Shown here piece by piece: positions 7,790-14,759 of a DNA stretch of 28,416 bases. The DNA is taken from assembly GCA_036556985.1 (NCBI GenBank), contig DATBIK010000060.1:1-28416 (forward strand), given 5' to 3'. Source of the DNA: JAPSGM01 sp036556985 (GTDB taxonomy: Bacteria; Chloroflexota; Limnocylindria; QHBO01). Both the position numbers and the translations under genes were made by a program. How positions within the stretch are numbered: the stretch's first letter is position 1; each line of letters begins with the position of its first letter. A model generated the notes under the pieces. The model did no database searches, was not told the origin of the DNA, and saw only the letters and a list, made by a program, of their open reading frames with translations.

Positions 7790-9085
7790 ATGCCGGTTCC
7801 CCTGTCCCCGATCCTCGCCCGCGTGCCCGGCTTCGGCTTCGAGGTCGAGGCGTACGAGCTGCTTCTCGCCGTGGCCGGGCTGGCGCTCCTGCTCGGCGCG
7901 GTCGTGCTGTCGGTCCAGAAGGGGCGGCCGTTCAGTGCCGCGTTGCTCTACCTCGTGCTGGGGCTGGCCATCGGCGCCGGCCTGCGCATCGCCGACGCGG
8001 GCTGGTTCGACCCCACGCTCGAGCCGGAAATCCTGACCCGGATCGCCGAGTTCGCGGTCATCGTGTCGCTGTTCGGCGCCGGGGTGAAGCTCGACCGGCC
8101 GCTCACGCTCGCCGCCTGGCGCTCGACGCTGCTCATGCTGCTCGTGGCCATGCCCGTCACGATCGCGGGCGTCGCGCTGCTCGGCGCGTGGGCGCTGGGG
8201 CTCACCATCCCGATGGCCGTCCTGCTCGGCGCCAGCCTGGCGCCCACGGACCCGGTCCTCGCCGACGACGTGCAGGTCACCGGCCCCGGCGACGAAGAGA
8301 TCGAGGACGAGGCGCGCTTCACGCTCACCTCGGAGGCGGGCCTGAACGACGGGCTGGCCTTCCCGTTCGTCATGCTCGCCGTCTTCGGTGCCTCGCAGAC
8401 ATTCGACGCGATCAGCGCATGGTGGGTGGACTGGCTCCTCGCCGACGTCGTGTACGCCATCGGCGCCGGGCTGGCCGGCGGGGCGGCCGCCGGGCTGCTC
8501 ATCGCGGTCATCGTGTACCGCATCGGCGACCGCGGCTGGCTGTCACAGCCGTTCGACGGCTACGTCGCGCTGGCCGCCATCTTCCTCGTCTACGGCCTGG
8601 TGGAGTCGATCGAGGGCTATGGCTTCCTGGCCGTATTCGCCGCCGGCGTGGCGTTCCGCCGCTACGAGCGCGACCACGCTTACAACGAGCGCCTCCACGA
8701 GTTCACGCTCACCGTCGAGAAGCTCGCCGAGATGGCGGTCATGCTCATCCTGGGCAGCGTGCTGCCGCTCGCCGGGTTCCTCGAGCTTGGGCTGCCCCTG
8801 CTCGCCATCGTGGCGGGGCTGCTGCTCGTCATCCGGCCGCTGGCCGCCGGCCTGTCGCTTCTCGGAAGCCGAGCCACCTGGCGCGAACGGCTGTTCATCG
8901 GCTGGTTCGGTATCCGAGGGATCGGCTCGGTCTACTACCTCGGCTTCGCGCTCGAGGCCTTCCAGACGCCGGAGGCCCGTCCGCTCTTCGCCGCCATCTC
9001 GGCGACGATCGTCGCCTCGGTCCTGCTCCACGGGCTGACGAGCAGCTACCTGACGCGACGTCTTCTCGGCGTGCACGCTGACTAG
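7790..9085 (+). CDS. CPA1-type Na+(K+)/H+ antiporter
   Basis: A 431-aa protein with about 12 membrane helices. It carries the ion-site motifs of NhaP/CPA1 antiporters: ASLAPTDPVLADDVQV in the first unwound helix region and TSEAGLNDGLAFPFVML (the ND motif) in the second. The C-terminal FIGWFGIRGIGSVYYL is also typical. The family exchanges cytoplasmic Na+ or K+ for protons to control pH and salt. There is no long C-terminal cytoplasmic regulatory domain (the protein ends SYLTRRLLGVHAD). ATG 7790 is preferred to an in-frame GTG at 7754, which precedes the putative -10. Its stop codon overlaps a TAGAAT that may start the next transcript. Confidence 0.9.
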   Translation: MPVPLSPILARVPGFGFEVEAYELLLAVAGLALLLGAVVLSVQKGRPFSAALLYLVLGLAIGAGLRIADAGWFDPTLEPEILTRIAEFAVIVSLFGAGVKLDRPLTLAAWRSTLLMLLVAMPVTIAGVALLGAWALGLTIPMAVLLGASLAPTDPVLADDVQVTGPGDEEIEDEARFTLTSEAGLNDGLAFPFVMLAVFGASQTFDAISAWWVDWLLADVVYAIGAGLAGGAAAGLLIAVIVYRIGDRGWLSQPFDGYVALAAIFLVYGLVESIEGYGFLAVFAAGVAFRRYERDHAYNERLHEFTLTVEKLAEMAVMLILGSVLPLAGFLELGLPLLAIVAGLLLVIRPLAAGLSLLGSRATWRERLFIGWFGIRGIGSVYYLGFALEAFQTPEARPLFAAISATIVASVLLHGLTSSYLTRRLLGVHAD

Positions 9086-9088
9086 AAT
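9083..9088 (+). promoter_or_regulatory. Possible -10 for the gene at 9126
   Basis: TAGAAT begins in the antiporter stop codon. The downstream gene has its own strong GGAGGG ribosome site (9113-9118), so a leadered transcript starting near 9095 is plausible. No -35 is evident. Confidence 0.3.
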
Positions 9089-9125
9089 CCACCAGCAGGG
9101 GGCCGATATCGCGGAGGGCTTCGGA

Positions 9126-10313
9126 GTGGCTGACGCGCGATCCGGGACGTGGGCGCAGGACGCCCGCTCCCTCTACCTGGTGGCCATGGCGGTGTTCGTG
9201 GTGAACATCGTCATCGGCATCCTGAACGGCGCCGACGCGGTCGAGTTCGACCGCAACCAGATCCTCACTCACGTCCACGCCGGCACCGTCGGCTGGCTGA
9301 GCCTCGCCATCATCGCGTCGGCATTCCTCCTGTTCCGAGCGTCCGACCGGCGACTGACGCTCGCGCTGGCCGTGCTCGTGCCGGTGTACGTCCTCGCCTT
9401 CTATACCGGCAGCTTCCCCTTCCGGGCCGTGGCCGGGACGCTGCTGCTCGCCGTCATCGCCTGGCTCGTCATCTGGCTGTGGCAGGCGTACCTCGCCGGC
9501 GAGCGGAGCCTGCCGCGCCTCGCCGTGCTGCTTGGCCTCACGACCTTCGGCTACGGCGCGGTGGTGGGCGTCCTCCTCCAGCTGCAGTTCGCGCTGGAGA
9601 TCGAGCTGGTGCCCGGCGACGGCATCGGCGCGCACGCCTCGGCGATGACGTTCGGCTACCTCGTCATGACTGCGATGGGCTTCATCGAGTGGCGCCTGCT
9701 CCGCACCGGTGGACTGCCCGCGCTCGGCGTCACACAGGTTGCGGCCCTGTTCGCCGGCGGGCTCGTCATCTCCATCGGCCTCCTGTTCGGATTCGAGCAG
9801 GCGGCGGGCGGCCTCTACCTGCTCACCCAGCTGGTGGCGGTGGTCCTGTTCATCGCCCGCGTCTGGCCGACTTCGCTCCGCGTCGATTGGGTCGGGACCG
9901 AGGTGGCCCGCCACCTCGGCGCTGCCTCGATATGGGTCGTCGGCGCGCTCGTGCTGTTCATGTACCTCGTCTTCAGCTTCATCACCGCCGAGAACCCCGA
10001 TGATCCGGCCGCCTTCCCGCTGAACGTGCTGATCGCCAGCGATCACGCGACCTACATCGGGGTCATCACCAACATCGTCGTCGCCCTGCTGGCCGGCGTC
10101 CTGCTGGCACGGGCGACGTTCGCCGGGTGGGCGCGGCATCTCCTGTTCTGGGGCATCAACCTGGGACTGGCCGTGTTCGTCATCGGCCTCATCGTGGACA
10201 CCGCCGAGCTGAAGCGAATTGGCGCTCCGGTGATGGGCGTGACCCTGCTCGCGGCGCTCGCCGTCCTGGCCTGGGCGGCGATCCGCACCGAGCCGGAGGC
10301 CATCGCGGACTAG
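9126..10313 (+). CDS. Twelve-helix membrane protein resembling heme-copper oxidase subunit I / NnrS-like proteins
   Basis: A 395-aa protein made almost entirely of about 12 hydrophobic helices. GTG 9126 follows GGAGGG at 7 nt. Histidines lie at helix positions reminiscent of heme ligands: LTHVHAGTVGWLSL near residues 48-58, GIGAHASAMTFGYLVM in the middle and IASDHATYIGVITN late. The first resembles the heme-ligating helix of cbb3-type oxidases and nitric oxide reductases. The full CuB triad of a working oxidase (an HxxxH/Y helix followed by paired His) is not seen, and no subunit II or cytochrome c partner is adjacent. It may be a heme-binding membrane protein of unknown role. Alternatives: an NnrS-like or uncharacterised transporter. 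Confidence 0.6.
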   Translation: MADARSGTWAQDARSLYLVAMAVFVVNIVIGILNGADAVEFDRNQILTHVHAGTVGWLSLAIIASAFLLFRASDRRLTLALAVLVPVYVLAFYTGSFPFRAVAGTLLLAVIAWLVIWLWQAYLAGERSLPRLAVLLGLTTFGYGAVVGVLLQLQFALEIELVPGDGIGAHASAMTFGYLVMTAMGFIEWRLLRTGGLPALGVTQVAALFAGGLVISIGLLFGFEQAAGGLYLLTQLVAVVLFIARVWPTSLRVDWVGTEVARHLGAASIWVVGALVLFMYLVFSFITAENPDDPAAFPLNVLIASDHATYIGVITNIVVALLAGVLLARATFAGWARHLLFWGINLGLAVFVIGLIVDTAELKRIGAPVMGVTLLAALAVLAWAAIRTEPEAIAD

Positions 10314-10326
10314 CGGCTGGGAATCG

Positions 10327-10402
10327 TGGCGCCCCCGGAGGGATTCGAACCCCCGACGCCCGCCTTAGGACGGCGGCGCTCTATCCACTGAGCTACGGGG
10401 GC
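10327..10402 (-). tRNA. tRNA-Arg (anticodon CCU), CCA encoded
   Basis: Reading the minus strand from 10402 gives an acceptor stem GCCCCCG pairing with CGGGGGC, a D-arm TAGCTCAGTGGATAGAGC, an anticodon stem CCGCC/GGCGG with loop GTCCTAA (anticodon CCT), a T-arm with GGTTCGAATCC, discriminator G, and CCA in the DNA (10327-10329). Total length is 76 nt. It reads the AGG arginine codon. TACGAT at 10415-10420 (minus) is a plausible -10. Confidence 0.97.
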
Positions 10403-10414
10403 GGCGCCATCGGC

Positions 10415-10420
10415 ATCGTA
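10415..10420 (-). promoter_or_regulatory. -10 of the tRNA-Arg gene
   Basis: TACGAT on the minus strand lies 12 nt before the tRNA 5' end, so transcription would begin a few bases upstream of it. The -35 is weak. Confidence 0.45.
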
Positions 10421-10431
10421 CCCGCGGTCCC

Positions 10432-10437
10432 TATCAT
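10432..10437 (+). promoter_or_regulatory. -10 of the glutaredoxin-like gene, leaderless geometry
   Basis: TATCAT ends 6 nt before ATG 10444 and there is no Shine-Dalgarno, so the transcript probably starts at the A of the ATG. Confidence 0.5.
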
Positions 10438-10443
10438 CGGTCC

Positions 10444-10683
10444 ATGACGGGTCGGGTCACGCTGTACGAGCGCAGGGACTGCCACCTCTGCGAGGAGGCG
10501 CGACAGGTCCTGGATGCGCTGATCGGGCCGGACCGATACGAACGCGTCGACATCGACGCCAGCGACGAGCTCGTGGTGCGCTACGGCTTCCGCGTGCCGG
10601 TGGTGGCGGTCGACGGCGTCGACCGCATGGAGGCGCCGCTCACCGAGGACGACCTGCGCTCGCTCGTGGACAGGCTCGGCTGA
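10444..10683 (+). CDS. Glutaredoxin-like thiol protein, 79 aa
   Basis: A small thioredoxin-fold protein. The N-terminal strand VTLYERRDCHLC holds the redox pair Cys13 and Cys16 (CHLC). It is followed by the helix EEARQVLDALIG, strand RYERVDIDASDELVVRYGF, the cis-proline segment RVPVVAVDG and a C-terminal helix. This is the DUF836/glutaredoxin-family layout and the usual size of about 80 aa. It probably reduces disulfides in the cytoplasm, since no signal peptide is present. Its TGA stop directly abuts the stop of the convergent gene, forming the palindrome TGATCA at 10681-10686. Confidence 0.9.
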   Translation: MTGRVTLYERRDCHLCEEARQVLDALIGPDRYERVDIDASDELVVRYGFRVPVVAVDGVDRMEAPLTEDDLRSLVDRLG

Positions 10684-11106
10684 TCAGCAGACGACGTGCT
10701 GTTCCCGGCTCGTCCGCCGGATGAGCTCCTTGAGCAGCACCTCGGCCACGTCCGGGGACTCGCGCACGAGCGCGGTGAACTCCCAGGCCACGATGAGGAT
10801 GCATTCGGTCTCTTCGAGCGCCCGGACCGATACCCTCCGCGGGGCGTTCTCGATGAGCGCCACCTCGCCGAAGAACTCGTGCGGACCGAACTCCATGAGG
10901 TTTTCGCAGCCGCCGGGGATCTCGCGCTCCACGATCACCCGGCCGGACAGGATGATGTACAGCGCCGCCGCCGGGTCACCCTGCCGGATGATCAGCTCGC
11001 CCGGGGCGAAGGTGCGCCGCGCGCCGTGCTTCGCCAGCCGCGCGACGGTGCGGGCATCCAACCCTGCCAGCAGCGGAACCTGTCCCAGCTTGGTCTCGAC
11101 TCCCAT
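10684..11106 (-). CDS. Cyclic nucleotide-binding domain (CRP-like sensor) protein without DNA-binding domain
   Basis: A 140-aa single-domain protein; ATG 11106 follows GAGGAG at 7 nt. The CAP-ED fold is clear: VPLLAGLDARTVARLA, then FAPGELIIRQGDPAAALYII, SGRVIVERE, and the phosphate-binding cassette region FGPHEFFGEVALIENAPRRV (GE followed by RR). A last helix reads LLKELIRRTSREQHVVC. No helix-turn-helix follows, so it is not a CRP/FNR activator by itself; it probably acts as a small cAMP or c-di-GMP-type sensor or partner protein. The gap upstream holds the GGCCCG repeat element. Confidence 0.88.
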   Translation of the reverse strand: MGVETKLGQVPLLAGLDARTVARLAKHGARRTFAPGELIIRQGDPAAALYIILSGRVIVEREIPGGCENLMEFGPHEFFGEVALIENAPRRVSVRALEETECILIVAWEFTALVRESPDVAEVLLKELIRRTSREQHVVC

Positions 11107-11409
11107 CTCGCTCTCCTCGTCCTGCATGGACGTGGGCAGCGTGGCCCGCTGAGCGAGCGTTCCCAAGGGCCGAATGGGCCGTTTTCGGCCGGCTATGCGC
11201 CGCCTGGCCCGATGTATGGAGCCAAACGCAGCCTGAGGCCCGCCGCAGGCCCGAAATGGCCCGCTGTATCGGTCCAGCGCGAGCGTGAAGCGCGCCGTTG
11301 GTCGCGGTTGTTGCGTGGGTGGCCCGCCAGAGGAGGCCAAACCCAGCCTGGAGCCGGTTTCCGGCGCGAAATGGCCCGGTGTAGCGGGCCAACGCCCGCT
11401 AGGTGACAA
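11107..11409. repeat. Intergenic phased word element 1 (word TGGCCCG)
   Basis: This 303-bp gap has no credible gene. TGGCCCG occurs at 11142, 11205, 11257, 11320 and 11372, with a variant TGGGCCG at 11175. The five exact copies are spaced 63, 52, 63 and 52 bp, i.e. about 6, 5, 6 and 5 helical turns. The last copy is part of the inverted repeat TGGCCCG-gtgtag-CGGGCCA. Segments 11206-11280 and 11321-11395 are ungapped direct repeats identical at 55 of 75 positions by hand count. Between the words lies a scaffold with GAGCCAA or GGCCAAA, N5, GCCTG. Role unknown; compare the elements at 17792, 23141 and 27811. Confidence 0.8.
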
Positions 11410-11829
11410 CTAGGCGTCGACCACGAAGAGGGTGCCGTTCATCGCCGAGTGGACGGTGCAGACGAAGTAGTACTCGCCCGCAACCAGCGCCTCGACGGGG
11501 TAGTCCACCTCGGCCTCGGGCCCGGTGATGATCTCGCCGCGCATGATCTCGTTCGTCTTCGCCTCTTCGCGGTAGACGGCAACATCGTGCGGTACGGACT
11601 CGAGATTCTCGAAGTGGATCGTGAACGCCTCCCCGGCGGTGGCCACCATGCACGGCGCGCTGAATTCCAGGTTGTCAGCGCTGATGGTGATGACGCCGTC
11701 CTCGACGCGTGCGCAGTCATCGAGCGAGACGGACGCCGGCGGCGATGCGGCCCCGGAGCAGGCGCCAAGGAGAAGCGACAGGGTCAGCGGCACGCCGATG
11801 GCGAATCGGCGCAGCGTGGCGAAACGCAA
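11410..11829 (-). CDS. Blue copper (type 1 cupredoxin) lipoprotein
   Basis: A 139-aa protein. The start is taken as TTG 11829 because GAGGTG lies 7 nt upstream and no in-frame ATG is suitable. The N-terminus RFATLRRFAIGV leads into a lipobox LSLLLGAC, so the protein is lipid-anchored outside the cell membrane. The mature domain has a complete type 1 copper ligand set: His in ESVPHDVAVYRE, then Cys, His and Met in YYFVCTVHSAMNGTLFVV. It resembles plastocyanin- and sulfocyanin-like electron carriers and could feed electrons to a terminal oxidase. A putative -10 (TATCAT, minus, 11893-11898) precedes it. Confidence 0.87.
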   Translation of the reverse strand: MRFATLRRFAIGVPLTLSLLLGACSGAASPPASVSLDDCARVEDGVITISADNLEFSAPCMVATAGEAFTIHFENLESVPHDVAVYREEAKTNEIMRGEIITGPEAEVDYPVEALVAGEYYFVCTVHSAMNGTLFVVDA

Positions 11830-11892
11830 GGTGATGCACCTCGTGGGTGATGGAAACGGGACGGAGCGCGGGTGCGCCCGGGTGGCCGCACC

Positions 11893-11898
11893 ATGATA
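11893..11898 (-). promoter_or_regulatory. Possible -10 of the blue copper lipoprotein gene
   Basis: TATCAT on the minus strand lies about 63 bp before the TTG start, giving a leader of roughly 55 nt with a GAGGTG ribosome site. The -35 is weak. Confidence 0.35.
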
Positions 11899-11908
11899 GG
11901 AAATCGCC

Positions 11909-12811
11909 TCAGGGCTCGCGAACGCGGAAGCTCCCCTTCTCGGTCCGCTCGATCCGGAGCGGCAGATCCTCGCCCGGGTCGTGGGTGAAGTAGCACCACC
12001 AGCCCTCGTCCGCGGCGCGCGGCACGAGCTCGTTGCGGATGGCGACCGCGTCGATCGGGTAGTCGTCGTACGCGCTCGTCCAGCGCACCGGCAGCTGCCA
12101 GCGGGTGGGGATGAGATCGCCGAAGAAGACGGCCCGATCCTGCGGGTCCTCCGCGCGTCCCCCGCTCCCCGCGGCGCCGATGAGCACCGCCTGCGAGCCG
12201 CGCGTGTGGCCACCGGTGGGCGTGACCCGCACGCCGGCCACGAGCTCGACCTCGCCGGAGACCTCGGCAAGCTGGCCGGCGACGCGGACGAGGTCGAGCT
12301 GCTCGGTCTCCATCAGGCCCTGCAGCCGGAGCTCGTCGCCGTGCGCGGCCTCCGCCTCGTCGCGCTGGACGACATAGCGGGCGCGCGGGAAGGACGGCCG
12401 CCCATCGGCGTCGACCATGCCGCCGGCGTGGTCGTAGTGCAGGTGGCTGACGACGACGAAGTCGATACTCTCCGGTTCGATCCCCACCGCACGCAGCGCG
12501 GTCACCGGGTCACCCCCCTCGACGCCCTTGATGTCGCGGTCCTTGGCGTCCATCCGCGCACCGGTGCCGGTCTCGACCAGCACGCGCTTGCCGGCGGCCT
12601 CGACGAGCAGCAGGTTGAGCCGGCATCGCAGCCGGCCGCGGTCGTCGAGATCGGTCCCCGGGAAGCGCGACCACAGCGGACGCGGCACGACGCCGAAGAA
12701 GCCGCCGGCATCGGGCCTGAACCAGCCGGCGCGAACGATGCGGACCTGCACCCCGCCGGCGAAGATGCGGGCCTCGGCCTCGGGGGTGATGGCGTACAGC
12801 GGATCGGGCAA
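11909..12811 (-). CDS. Metallo-beta-lactamase-fold hydrolase
   Basis: A 300-aa protein starting at TTG 12811, supported by AGGAGG 5 nt upstream. The zinc-binding signature VVVSHLHYDHAGGMVD (HxHxDH) is intact. A later His lies in TPTGGHTRGSQAVLI and an Asp in AVFFGDLIPTRWQ, giving the usual dinuclear metal site. A last His (CYFTHDPGEDLPL) completes the fold. This is the class of quorum-quenching-like and other small-molecule hydrolases; the substrate cannot be assigned. It lies 30 bp downstream of dcd and may be cotranscribed, perhaps by chance. Confidence 0.88.
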   Translation of the reverse strand: MPDPLYAITPEAEARIFAGGVQVRIVRAGWFRPDAGGFFGVVPRPLWSRFPGTDLDDRGRLRCRLNLLLVEAAGKRVLVETGTGARMDAKDRDIKGVEGGDPVTALRAVGIEPESIDFVVVSHLHYDHAGGMVDADGRPSFPRARYVVQRDEAEAAHGDELRLQGLMETEQLDLVRVAGQLAEVSGEVELVAGVRVTPTGGHTRGSQAVLIGAAGSGGRAEDPQDRAVFFGDLIPTRWQLPVRWTSAYDDYPIDAVAIRNELVPRAADEGWWCYFTHDPGEDLPLRIERTEKGSFRVREP

Positions 12812-12841
12812 TCGGCCCTCCTGGGACGGGGATTGGCGTGG

Positions 12842-13423
12842 TCAGCGACGGATGCGCGTCCGCTCGAAGTCGCGATGGTACAGGCTGGCGGTCGGATCCT
12901 GCTGTCCGCGGTATCGGCTGCCAAGACGAGGGTCGCCGTACGGCACCTCCGCGGGCGAAGAGAGCCGCTGGAAGCTGATCTGCCCGATCTTCATCCCGTC
13001 GTACAGCGCGATCGGCAGGTTGGCCACGTTGCTCAGCTCAAGGGTCAGGTTGCCGTCCCAGCCGGGATCCACGTAGCCAGCGGTGGAGTGGATGAGCAGG
13101 CCCAGGCGCCCGAGCGAGCTGCGGCCCTCCAGGCGCGCCACCAGGTCGTCCGGCAGCGTCACGCGCTCGAAGGTGGAGCCCAGCACGAACTCGCCCGGAT
13201 GCAGGATGAACGCGTCGTCGCCGGCGACCTCGACCATCTCGGTCAGGTCGGGCTGGTCGGCCCGCACGTCGATGTACGGGTAGCGGTTGTTGCGGAACAC
13301 CCGGAAGCGGCGGTCGAGGTGGAGGTCGACCGAGGAGGGCTGGACCGCATCGGGCTCGAAGGGGTCGATGACGATCCGGCCGGCTTCGATCTCGGCACGG
13401 ATGTCGCGGTCGGAGAGGACCAT
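12842..13423 (-). CDS. dcd: dCTP deaminase, probably bifunctional (dCTP deaminase/dUTPase)
   Basis: A 193-aa trimeric-type enzyme. The signatures LHPGEFVLGSTFERVTLP, EGRSSLGRLGLLIHSTAGYV and DPGWDGNLTLELSNVANLP are all present, including the catalytic Glu in TLELSN. The end PYGDPRLGSRYRGQQDPTAS resembles the mycobacterial enzyme, which both deaminates dCTP and removes pyrophosphate to give dUMP; bifunctionality here is inferred from that similarity. The enzyme supplies dUMP for thymidylate synthesis. It starts 9 bp after nrdR, so deoxynucleotide control and supply share a transcript. Confidence 0.93.
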   Translation of the reverse strand: MVLSDRDIRAEIEAGRIVIDPFEPDAVQPSSVDLHLDRRFRVFRNNRYPYIDVRADQPDLTEMVEVAGDDAFILHPGEFVLGSTFERVTLPDDLVARLEGRSSLGRLGLLIHSTAGYVDPGWDGNLTLELSNVANLPIALYDGMKIGQISFQRLSSPAEVPYGDPRLGSRYRGQQDPTASLYHRDFERTRIRR

Positions 13424-13432
13424 GCGCGCAGG

Positions 13433-13903
13433 CTACTCCTCGGCGCCGGTGCGCTGCCGCATGAGCCGGTCCACCTCGCGCTTGAGGGTCGAGATGTCCT
13501 CGTAGCTGTGATAGACCGATGCGAAACGGATGTACGCCAGCTGGTCGATGTCGCGCAGCGCCTCGGTTGCCAGGCGCCCGATCTCCTTCGAGGTGACCTC
13601 CGCCTCGCCGCGGGCCCGGAGCAGGCTCTCGATGTCGTCGACCGCCTGTTCGACGCGGGCGATGGTGACCGGCCGCTTCTCCAGGGCCCGCATCAGCCCC
13701 GCGGTCAGCTTGGCCCGATCGAAGTCCTGGCGGCTGCCATCGCGCTTCAGGACGCTGAGCCGGGCGCCCTCCGGGCGCTCGTAGGTCGTGAACCGATAGG
13801 TGCAGGCCTCGCACTCCCGCCGGCGGCGGATCGTGCTGCCCGCCTCGAGGTCGCGCGAGTCGATGACCCGCGTGCTTCCCTCGCTGCAACGTGGACAGCG
13901 CAA
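13433..13903 (-). CDS. nrdR: NrdR transcriptional repressor of ribonucleotide reductase genes
   Basis: The TTG start at 13903 gives the standard NrdR N-terminus LRCPRCSEGSTRVIDSR with GGGAG 7 nt upstream; an ATG further upstream adds 15 atypical residues. Length 156 aa, as usual for the family. The zinc ribbon cysteines are C3, C6, C31 and C34. The ATP-cone domain follows: RLSVLKRDGSRQDFDRAKL, then RVEQAVDDIESLLRARGEAE and AYIRFASVYHSYEDIS. NrdR senses ATP/dATP and represses nrd genes. No ribonucleotide reductase gene is in the window. Upstream lie NrdR-box-like sequences, so it may regulate its own operon. Confidence 0.95.
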   Translation of the reverse strand: MRCPRCSEGSTRVIDSRDLEAGSTIRRRRECEACTYRFTTYERPEGARLSVLKRDGSRQDFDRAKLTAGLMRALEKRPVTIARVEQAVDDIESLLRARGEAEVTSKEIGRLATEALRDIDQLAYIRFASVYHSYEDISTLKREVDRLMRQRTGAEE

Positions 13904-13911
13904 GCGGTATC

Positions 13912-13962
13912 TCCCTATACAAGGTGTGGTACCGATGCGGAGCATACCACAACATATGGGAG
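13912..13962 (-). promoter_or_regulatory. Candidate nrdR promoter with two NrdR-box-like sites and an inverted repeat
   Basis: On the minus strand, 13962-13947 reads CTCCCATATGTTGTGG and 13927-13912 reads ACACCTTGTATAGGGA. Against the remembered NrdR box ACACTATATATTGTGT (with W at the twelfth position) they match about 10 and 11 of 16 positions. Their starts are 35 bp apart, slightly more than the roughly 31 bp usual for paired boxes. A perfect inverted repeat TGTGGTA-N13-TACCACA (13925-13951) spans them, with TATGCT between as a possible -10. Moderate to weak evidence. Confidence 0.4.
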
Positions 13963-14191
13963 TCTCCGCGCATCCTGCCGCGACGTTCCAGTCAGGCCTC
14001 GCCATTGCCGGTCGCCGTTGGCCGGCGCTTCATCCTGGGGTAACCAACGGGCATGCAAGCTCAGTTGGCCGTCCGGTTCTTACCGGTAGCGACAAATCCG
14101 TGCCAGTTACGAGGCCCATGGCGGCCCGGATCGGCCCCATGTTCTCCGTTAGTTACCTGAGGCGGAAATTCGTGCCGGAACGTTGCTCGCG
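13963..14191. other. Intergenic region without a gene, with weak recurring words
   Basis: No credible coding sequence. Less GC-rich than its surroundings. GTTGGCCG occurs at 14017 and 14064 (47 bp apart), with an inverted CCAAC at 14044. AGTTAC occurs at 14105 and 14151 (46 bp apart). A small hairpin CCGGT-tctt-ACCGG is centred near 14080. It may be a decayed relative of the phased word elements or simply an upstream regulatory region. No riboswitch class was recognised. Confidence 0.4.
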
Positions 14192-14743
14192 CTAGGCGCG
14201 GTGAAGGCGCGTCGTGACGCTGACCTCCGCGGGCTTCCCCGGCTCCCAGGCGAGGAGCACCGCGACGACCTCGCGCAGGCGCATCTGGGCGTGGACGATG
14301 TTCTGCTCGGCGCGCTTCCAGTAGTTGAACGGCTCCTCGTCCTCCAACGGTCGATGCGGCAGCCGGGTGATGCTGATCCCGCGCTGTGCGGTCACGATGC
14401 CGCGCAGCGCTCGTTCGAGGTTCGCCTCGTACTCCATGTGCAGCCCGTGCAGCTCCTCTGGCGCGAGCATCTCCTCGAGCTCCATGGCCGTGGCGTCGAG
14501 CTCGTCCTCGTGGGCCTGGAGCACGATCGCCGCCTCCTCCGGGTCGATCGCCCGGCGGCGCAGCTCGTCGACCGCCTCCGCGGCCCTGGTCAGCACCTCG
14601 TCGATCCGCGCGGTCTTCGCGCCGAGCTCCTCCCGGTACCGGTTCAGCTCTTTGCCGTACCCGAGCGGACGCCGGCGCCGCCCGCCCAGGAAGCCGGGGA
14701 GGGCCGCCACCACCAGGAGCGTGACGATCGATCGCAGCAACAT
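14192..14743 (-). CDS. Hypothetical membrane-anchored coiled-coil protein in the etf operon
   Basis: A 183-aa protein I do not recognise. One N-terminal hydrophobic helix (MLLRSIVTLLVVAALPGFLG) is followed by a basic stop-transfer stretch (GRRRRPLGYGKE), so most of the chain is probably cytoplasmic. The rest is strongly helical and charged (ELNRYREELGAKTARIDEVL, AAEAVDELRRRAIDPEEAA, HEDELDATAMELEEML), with coiled-coil character. It begins 16 bp after the etfA stop, as the last gene of the acyl-CoA dehydrogenase-etfB-etfA run, so an accessory or scaffolding role for the ETF pathway is possible but unproven. Confidence 0.8.
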   Translation of the reverse strand: MLLRSIVTLLVVAALPGFLGGRRRRPLGYGKELNRYREELGAKTARIDEVLTRAAEAVDELRRRAIDPEEAAIVLQAHEDELDATAMELEEMLAPEELHGLHMEYEANLERALRGIVTAQRGISITRLPHRPLEDEEPFNYWKRAEQNIVHAQMRLREVVAVLLAWEPGKPAEVSVTTRLHRA

Positions 14744-14759
14744 CGGTCTCTCGGTCTCC

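Noticed and set aside
11141..11395. CRISPR-like regular repeats in the intergenic gaps
   Set aside because: The recurring words are only 7-21 bp, intervals alternate between two lengths, the material between words is similar rather than unique, and no cas genes are present.
13963..14191. Riboswitch or small gene upstream of nrdR
   Set aside because: No known riboswitch core was recognised and no frame has coding character; kept only as an intergenic region with weak words.
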